Shown here: piece by piece, positions 56,500 to 64,000 of the stretch
Layout of the letters: each line of letters starts with the position of its first letter
How positions within the stretch are numbered: position 1 is the first letter of the stretch
The notes under the pieces: model-generated
Told to the model about the DNA's origin: nothing
What the model saw: the letters and a program-made list of their open reading frames with translations, nothing else
Databases searched by the model: none
Program-made: the position numbers and the translations under genes
DNA from: Limnoperna fortunei
Taxonomy: Eukaryota; Mollusca; Bivalvia; Mytilida; Modiolidae
NCBI GenBank assembly: GCA_944474755.1
Contig: OX104125.1
Location: 50,145,346-50,209,345, forward strand
Direction of reading: 5' to 3'
DNA: 64,000 nucleotides

Positions 56500-57435
56500 G
56501 ATAGGTCATGGTATTGCTTATGCAAATAATGTTCCAGCCAGTAATTGATCCATATAAATATAGGTTTCATAATGAGTAAAAGTCGATATCAACTCGAGTT
56601 GTGTTATTTCAATGTTATAACAAGCGAGTCTTTGGAGAGCTTCTTATTGACACTACATAAAGAGTTGATATAAAGCGATTTGCAACTGTAACGAGTTATG
56701 AGACCTTTTCTCATATTATTCCGCACGGAATATCTCTAAAGTAGTGCAACGGCATCCGCTTAAGCGGAGATTTTCCTTGCATTCCATTATGACGTCAACA
56801 ATTGTAAGAGATGAAAAACGGCACAAATATCCCAACATAATTAATCAGAATGCATTTAAAATTGATACACAATGGACGATCAACCAATCAGAAGAGTCTA
56901 TATTTATATCACATCGTCTAAGGTGTAATATCGCAAAATCCTAAATCGTTCCGGAATATGATAAAAAAACGCCCAATCACCACGCACAATAATAAAACCG
57001 CATGGAAATCCACATAAGAAAGTGTGTCAATACGTGTAAAAGTGGTGTGAATGGAATTCAGCAAATCTGGAACTTTTAAGAAATAATTCACTTGGCACGA
57101 ATATTTTCTGATTTTACCATCGGTTGGTCCTTCATTATGAATTTGTTTTATTCATATATTCAATTTTTTTTAAACATAGCCTTTGAGTTACAGGACTTGT
57201 CAGCCATTAAGACATACATTTGAATGTGATGTCGTTAACATATGTAAAACATCTAACAAATGACGTTGCCACAAAGGGTGTTGATCGTTTATGACCTTAA
57301 TTAGGAAAACACGTTTTACACCTTGTGTGGATTGAAAGCGTTTTAGGCACGTGATATTAGAATTATCAAATAAATTTATCAAAGAAGTTCGATGATTATA
57401 TACAATTTATTGTTTTTTTCTCTCACTTTTTGTCG
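56500..57435. other. Nothing recognised
   Basis: AT-rich, no coding signal; the frames at 56744-56944 (+) and 57200-57382 (-) lack motifs. Confidence 0.3.
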
Positions 57436-57439
57436 TTAA

Positions 57440-58165
57440 AACGAAGTTCGCTGGACGTTAAACAACAATCAATCTTATTGTACTTAGTTTATTTCATTTT
57501 TACATCTTATTACATACAATAGAAACCGTTATAAATAGTATATCGTCAGTATCAACCATTTTAATAATGTGTTAATCCCACTCTTGATTACCAAGGTTGT
57601 GAGGTGCACCCCAGCTTCCTGTAAGGTTTGCTCGACTCCATTTTCCATTCCTGAACACATCCATTATATAAAAAAATGTGACAAAAGATACCAAGGTTAT
57701 CAATTAACTATGCCAGTCACGCATTTCGTCTTATAAAGACTATTCAATGACGCTCAAGCTCAAATAAAATTAAGAAAAACATCTAACACCTATGATTCTT
57801 CTTTATTTATAATAAACGTTAGCCTTAAAGCGACTAATCTTAATGGTCTGGTTATTGTGTCTAGTTTTAGAAACATTGCAGACCTTACACGGATGGTTCC
57901 CAGAGCTCCACCTACATAGCTGCCCAGCGCGGCTTTGGGTGGCGGATAAGGGCTGCCCTCTCGTTTGGAGGTGGTTAGGTCGTGGAAAGACTGGTTGCGG
58001 ACTATAATGGATGTTCGGAGACATCAAACACCCGTTTTGTAGATTTCGGAAGCTCATCGTGGCCGCTGGAGAAGGCTGTCTTCTCGTTGATTGGTTTTTA
58101 CCTTGTTCTAGTTCTGAATACAATAAAATACTGCTTGCTGGGCGTTAAGCAAACATTTGATCAAA
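57440..58165 (+). repeat. Fragments of a second SINE-like family
   Basis: Two 3' tails occur (CGCTGGACGTTAAACAACAATC near 57450, CTGCTTGCTGGGCGTTAAGC near 58130). Between them, 57850-58120 is a GC-richer body (CCAGAGCTCCACC, GCCGCTGGAGAAGGCTGTCTTCTCG) that looks like a retroposon. The 106-codon minus frame over it has low-complexity composition and is not a gene. Confidence 0.4.
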
Positions 58166-58603
58166 CAATTAAACACTCGGTGTCTTTGATACACATTTTA
58201 CTCGCTTAAAAGATAAGCAATTATTTGCACGTGCAACTGCCCTACTTTCTATAAAGATTAAATTAATAGCCAGTTTAAATTAAACGGACATTCAAATGTG
58301 AACACGAGCATGTTATTATGTCTCGATCGCGCAATTTGAAAACATTCTTATTTGGACACAACTGTTCAACAACACCACACTTTACAACTCCACATAGATC
58401 CGGCCTATTATTGTATATAGTTTGTCCCAACAAAAGACAGTTATCGTAAAACTGCAATGATACGTCTTTATATTATATTTAAATTTTTTGAAGTGCATTT
58501 AAAAGTAAAATGCATACTTTCTTTTTGGCAAATTAATTCTTGAAAATAAATTTTTACATGTTTTTTTTTCTAGAATATATTAAAGAAATATCGTTTGATG
58601 TCG

Positions 58604-58605
<2 letters not shown>
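58166..58605. other. Nothing recognised
   Basis: AT-rich spacer before the microsatellite; no coding signal. Confidence 0.3.

Positions 58606-58659
<54 letters not shown>
58606..58659 (+). repeat. (AATC)n microsatellite
   Basis: About 13 uninterrupted AATC units, 60 bp before the minisatellite. Such runs end retroposon tails elsewhere in this window. Confidence 0.9.
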
Positions 58660-58661
<2 letters not shown>

Positions 58662-58720
58662 ATTTATTTCATGAATGAAAGCGAAAACATTATATGTGTA
58701 TTGCGACTTGACTAAAGTTA

Positions 58721-61700
58721 CCAATAAGGTACACGTCTTACTGGGTAAGTTACACGTCTTACTGGGTAAATTACAAGTCTTACTGGGTAAGTTACACGTC
58801 TTGTCTTACTGGGTAAGTTACACGTCTTACTGGGTAAGTTACACGTCTTACTGGGTAAGTTACACGTCTTACTGGGTAAATTACACGTCTTACTGGGTAA
58901 GTTACACGTCTTACTGGGTAAGTTACACGTCTTACTGGGTAAGTTACACGTCTTACTGGGTAAGTTACACGTCTTACTTGGTAAGTTACACGTCTTACTG
59001 GGTAAGTTACACGTCTTACTGGGTAAGTTACACGTCTTAGTGGGTAAGTTACACGTCTTACTGGGTAAGTTACACGTCTTACTGGGTAAGTTACACGTCT
59101 TACTGGGTAAGGTACACGTCTTACTGGGTAAGATACACGTCTTACTGGGTAAGTTACACGTCTTACTGGGTAAATTACACGTCTTACTGGGTAAGTTACA
59201 CGTCTTACTGGGTAAGGTACACGTCTTACTGGGTAAGTTACACGTCTTACTGGGTAAGTTACACGTCTTACTGGGTAAATTACACGTCTTACTTGGTAAG
59301 TTACACGTCTTACTGGGTAAGTTACACGTCTTACTGGGTAAGTTACACGTCTTACTGGGTAAGTTTCACGTCTTACTGGGTAAGTTACACGTCTTACTGG
59401 GTAAGGTACACGTCTTACTGGGTAAATTACAGGTCTTACTGGGTAAGTTACACGTCTTACTGGGTAAGGTACACGTCTTACTGGGTAAGTTACAAGTCTT
59501 ACTGGGTAAATTACAGGTCTTACTGGGTAAGGTACACGTCTTACTGGGTAAGTTACACGTCTTACTGGGTAAGTTACACGTCTTACTGGGTAAGGTACAC
59601 GTCTTACTGGGTAAATTACACGTCTTACTGGGTAAGTTACACGTCTTACTGGGTAAGTTACACGTCTTACTGGGTAAGGTACACGTCTTACTGGGTAAGT
59701 TACACGTCTTACTGGGTAAATTACAGGTCTTACTGGGTAAATTACAGGTCTTACTGGATAAATTACTCGTTTTACTGGATAACTTACACGTCTTACTGGG
59801 TACGTTACACGTCTTACTGGGTACGTTACACATCTTACCAGGTAAATTACACGTCTTACTGGGTAAGTTACACGTCTTACTGGGTAAATTACACGTCTTA
59901 CTGGGTAAGTTACACGTCTTACTGGGTAAATTACACGTCTTACTGGGTAAGGTACACGTCTTACTGGGTAAGTTACACGTCTTACTGGGTAAGTTACACG
60001 TCTTACTGGGTAAGTTACACGTCTTACTGGGTAAATTACACGTCTTACTGGGTAAGTTACACGTCTTACTGGGTAAGTTACACGTCTTACTGGGTAAATT
60101 ACACGTCTTATTGAATAAGTTACACGTCTTACTGGGTAAGTTACACGTCTTACTGGGTAAATTACACGTCTTATTGAATAAGGTACACGTCTTACTGGGT
60201 AAGTTACACGTATTACTGGGTAAATTACACGTCTTACTGGGAAAGTTACACGTCTTACTGGGTAAATTACACGTCTCATTGAATAAGGTACACGTCTTAC
60301 TGGGTAAGTTACACGTCTTACTGGGTAAATTACACGTCTTACTGGGTAAGGTACACGTCTTACTGGGTAAGTTACACGTCTTATTGAATAAGGTACACGT
60401 CTTACTGGGTAAGTTACACGTCTTACTGGGTAAATTACACGTCTTACTGGGTAAGTTACACGTCTTACTGGGTAAATTACACGTCTTACTGGGTAAGTTA
60501 CACGTCTTACTGGGTAAGTTACACGTCTTACTGGGTAAATTACACGTCTTATTGAATAAGGTACACGTCTTACTGGGTAAGTTACACGTCTTACTGGGTA
60601 AATTACACGTCTTACTGGGTAAGGTACACGTCTTACTGGGTAAGTTACACGTCTTATTGAATAAGGTACACGTCTTACTGGGTAAGTTACACGTCTTACT
60701 GGGTAAATTACACGTCTTACTGGGTAAGTTACACGTCTTACTGGGTAAATTACACGTCTTACTGGGTAAGTTACACGTCTTACTGGGTAAGTTACACGTC
60801 TTACTGGGTAAGTTACACGTCTTACTGGGTAAATTACACGTCTTACTGGGTAAGTTACACGTCTTACTGGGTAAGTTACACGTCTTACTGGGTAAATTAC
60901 ACGTCTTATTGAATAAGGTACACGTCTTACTGGGTAAGTTACACGTCTTACTGGGTAAATTACACGTCTTACTGGGTAAGGTACACGTCTTACTGGGTAA
61001 GGTACACGTCTTACTGGGTAAGTTACACGTCTTACTGGGTAAGTTACACGTCTTACTGGGTAAGTTACACGTCTTACTGGGTAAATTACACGTCTTATTG
61101 AATAAGGTACACGTCTTACTGGGTAAGTTACACGTATTACTGGGTAAATTACACGTCTTACTGGGAAAGTTACACGTCTTACTGGGTAAATTACACGTCT
61201 CATTGAATAAGGTACACGTCTTACTGGGTAAGTTACACGTCTTACTGGGTAAATTACACGTCTTACTGGGTAAGGTACACGTCTTACTGGGTAAGTTACA
61301 CGTCTTATTGAATAAGGTACACGTCTTACTGGGTAAGTTACACGTCTTACTGGGTAAATTACACGTCTTACTGGGTAAGTTACACGTCTTACTGGGTAAG
61401 TTACACGTCTTACTGGGTAAATTACACGTCTTACTGGTTAAGTTACACGTCTTACTGGGTAAATTACACGTCTTATTGAATAAGGTACACGTCTTACTGG
61501 GTAAGTTACACGTCTTACTGGGTAAATTACACGTCTTACTGGGTAAGTTACACGTCTTACTGGGTAAATTACACGTCTTATTGAATAAGGTACACGTCTT
61601 ACTGGGTAAGTTACACGTCTTACTGGGTAAATTACACGTCTTACTGGGTAAGTTACACGTCTTACTGGGTAAATTACACGTCTTATTGAATAAGGTACAC

Positions 61701-64000
61701 GTCTTACTGGGTAAGTTACACGTCTTACTGGGTAAATTACACGTCTTATTGAATAAGGTACACGTCTTACTGGGTAAGTTACACGTCTTACTGGGTAAAT
61801 TACACGTCTTACTGGGTAAGTTACACGTCTTACTGGGTAAATTACACGTCTTATTGAATAAGGTACACGTCTTACTGGGTAAGTTACACGTCTTACTGGG
61901 TAAATTACACGTCTTACTGGGTAAGGTACACGTCTTACTGGGTAAGTTACACGTCTAACTGGGTAAGTTACACGTCTTACTGGGTAAGTTACACGTCTTA
62001 CTGGGTAAAGTACACGTCTTATTGAATAAGGTACACGTCTTACTGGGTAAGTTACACGTCTTACTGGGTAAGTTACACGTCTTACTGGGTAAGTTACACG
62101 TCTTACTGGGTAAGTTACACGTCTTATTGGGTAAGTTACACGTCTTACTGGGTAAGTTACACGTCTTACTGGGTAAGTTACACGTCTTACTGGGTAAATT
62201 ACACGTCTTATTGAATAAGGTACACGTCTTACTGGGTAAATTACACGTCTTACTGGGTAAGGTACACGTCTTACTGGGTAAGTTACACGTCTTACTGGGT
62301 AAGTTACACGTCTTACTGGGTAAATTACACGTCTTATTGAATAAGGTACACGTCTTACTGGGTAAGTAACACGTCTTACTGGGTAAATTACACGTCTTAC
62401 TGGGTAAGTTACACGTCTTACTGGGTAAATTACACGTCTTATTGAATAAGGTACACGTCTTACTGGGTAAGTTACACGTCTTACTGGGTAAATTACACGT
62501 CTTATTGAATAAGGTACACGTCTTACTGGGTAAGTTACACGTCTTACTGGGTAAATTACACGTCTTACTGGGTAAATTACACGTCTTATTGAATAAGGTA
62601 CACGTCTTACTGGGTAAGTTACACGTCTTACTGGGTAAATTACACGTCTTACTGGGTAAGGTACACGTCTTACTGGGTAAGTTACACGTCTTACTGGGTA
62701 AGGTACACGTCTTACTGGGTAAGTTACACGTCTTACTGGGTAAGTTACACGTCTTACTGGGTAAGGTACACGTCTTACTGGGTAAGTTACACGTCTTACT
62801 GGGTACGTTACACATCTTACCAGGTAAATTACACGTCTTACTGGGTAAGTTACACGTCTTACTGGGTAAATTACACGTCTTACTGGGTAAGTTACACGTC
62901 TTACTGGGTAAATTACACCTCTTACTGGGTAAGGTATACGTCTTACTGGGTAAGTTACACGTCTTCCTGGGTAAGTTACACGTCTTACTGGGTAAGTTAC
63001 ACGTCTTACTGGGTAAATTACACGTCTTACTGGGTAAGGTACACGTCTTACTGGGTAAGTTACACGTCTTACTGGGAAAGTTACACGTCTTACTGGGTAA
63101 ATTACACGTCTTACTGGATAAGTTGCACGTCTTACTGGGTAAGGTACACGTCTTACTGGGTAAGTTACACGTCTTACTGGGTAAATTACAGGTCTTACTG
63201 GGTAAGGTACACGTCTTACTGGGTAAGTTACACGTCTTACTGGGTAAGTTACACGTCTTACTGGGTAAATTACACGTCTTACTGGGTAAGTTACACGTCT
63301 TACTGGGTAAGTTACACGTCTTACTGGGTAAATTACAGGTCTTACTGGGTAAGTTACACGTCTTACTGGGTAAATTACACGTCTTACTGGGTAAGTTACA
63401 CGTCTTACTGGGTAAGTTACACGTCTTACTGGGTAAGTTACACGTCTTACTGGGTAAATTACACGTCTTACTGGATAAGTTACACGTCTTACTGGGTAAG
63501 TTACACGTCTTACTGGGTAAATTACAGGTCTTACTGGGTAAGGTACACGTCTTACTGGGTAAGTTACACGTCTTACTGGGTAAGGTACACGTCTTACTGG
63601 GTAAATTACAGGTCTTATTGGGTAAGGTACACGTCTTACTGGGTAAGTTACACGTCTTACTGGGTAAGGTACACGTCTTACTGGGTAAGTTACACGTCTT
63701 ACTGGGTAAGTTACACGTCTTACTGGGTAAGGTACACGTCTTACTGGGTAAGTTACACGTCTTACTGGGTAAGTTACACGTCTTACTGGGTAAGTTACAC
63801 GTCTTACTGGGTAAGTTACACGTCTTACTGGGTAAGTTACACGTCTTACTGGGTAAGTTACACGTCTTACTGGGTAAGTTACACGTCTAACTGGGTAAGT
63901 TACACGTCTTACTTGGTAAATTACACGTCTTACCAGATACAATACACGTTTTACCAAATACATTACACGTCTTACTGGGTAAATAACACGTCTAAATTAC
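58721..64000. repeat. 21-bp minisatellite, about 250 units, with higher-order structure
   Basis: The unit is TTACACGT followed by CTTACTGGGTAAG (21 bp). Variants change the junction (AAGTTA, AAATTA or AAGGTA) or replace the core with CTTATTGAATAAG. The register is kept for thousands of bases; one 5-bp insertion (TTGTC, 58801-58805) shifts it. Because 21 is a multiple of three, frames on both strands are open for hundreds of codons (for example LHVLLGK or YTSYWVS forward, RRVTYPV or CNLPSKT reverse). They have no start context, signal or unique sequence and are artefacts. Units decay after about 63905, so the array edge is probably near the window end. CTTATTGAATAAG units lie only between about 60.1 and 62.6 kb. 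Confidence 0.95.

Noticed and set aside
57803..58123. 106-codon minus-strand frame as a gene
   Set aside because: It runs through a SINE-like body with a retroposon tail; the composition is repeat-derived.
58792..63963. Very long open frames (803, 841, 972, 482 codons and others) on both strands as repeat proteins
   Set aside because: The 21-bp unit is a multiple of three with no stop in several frames, so all are artefacts of the minisatellite. They overlap each other on both strands and have no unique N- or C-terminal sequence.
58721..64000. Telomeric repeat
   Set aside because: The unit is 21 bp and unlike the TTAGGG expected for molluscs; it is flanked by ordinary sequence on the left.

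Overview
The window is AT-rich, repeat-dense animal nuclear DNA. It most resembles a marine bivalve mollusc. The evidence is split genes with GT-AG introns, tRNA-derived SINEs, tandem-repeat elements ending in GC-rich hairpins or short inverted repeats, and a repeat at 36.5 kb of a kind I associate with mussels (Mytilus-like). That species assignment is inference; no database was searched. There is no bacterial or organellar gene content.

Only one gene is well supported. It lies on the minus strand between about 19.64 and 8.7 kb. Its first recognised exon (18941-19639) encodes a DZIP3-type HEPN domain with an R-X5-H motif. A 37-nt microexon (17225-17261) follows, then three Ig-like domain exons (14071-14331, 9818-10078, 8708-8962), all phase 1-1. 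The splice phases join without a break into about 496 codons. I infer a HEPN-Ig protein, possibly an innate-immune or RNA-directed effector. A second, weak gene signal is a possible terminal exon with a poly(A) signal at 493-1040 (+).

Almost everything else is mobile or repetitive DNA, and many insertions can be dated relative to each other by target-site duplications (TSDs). These include SINEs of about 262 bp (29638-29900 and 42358-42619, each with an 11-bp TSD, plus other copies) and a pogo/Tigger-like element (11770-12604). Long-TIR elements with 10-bp TSDs lie at 18169-18550 and 26174-26804. A 1.6-kb hAT-like element has an 8-bp TSD (33331-34945). A four-level nest occupies 24.47-28.68 kb. 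A LINE reverse-transcriptase relic lies at 36.06-36.43 kb and a DDE integrase-core pseudogene at 53564-54064 (-). Two inverted arrays (45317-45627 and 54210-54411) enclose about 9 kb that contains the integrase relic and may be the two ends of one large transposon.

Several repeat families carry regularly spaced AGGTCA nuclear-receptor half-sites, including DR0 and DR1 arrangements. At 39.5 kb there is an unusual interlocked set of perfect inverted repeats in the order A-B-A'-B'. The last 5.3 kb (58721-64000) is a 21-bp minisatellite of about 250 units. It has a 924-bp (44-unit) higher-order repeat and variant units that keep dyad symmetry. Its length, a multiple of three, creates very long artefactual open frames on both strands.
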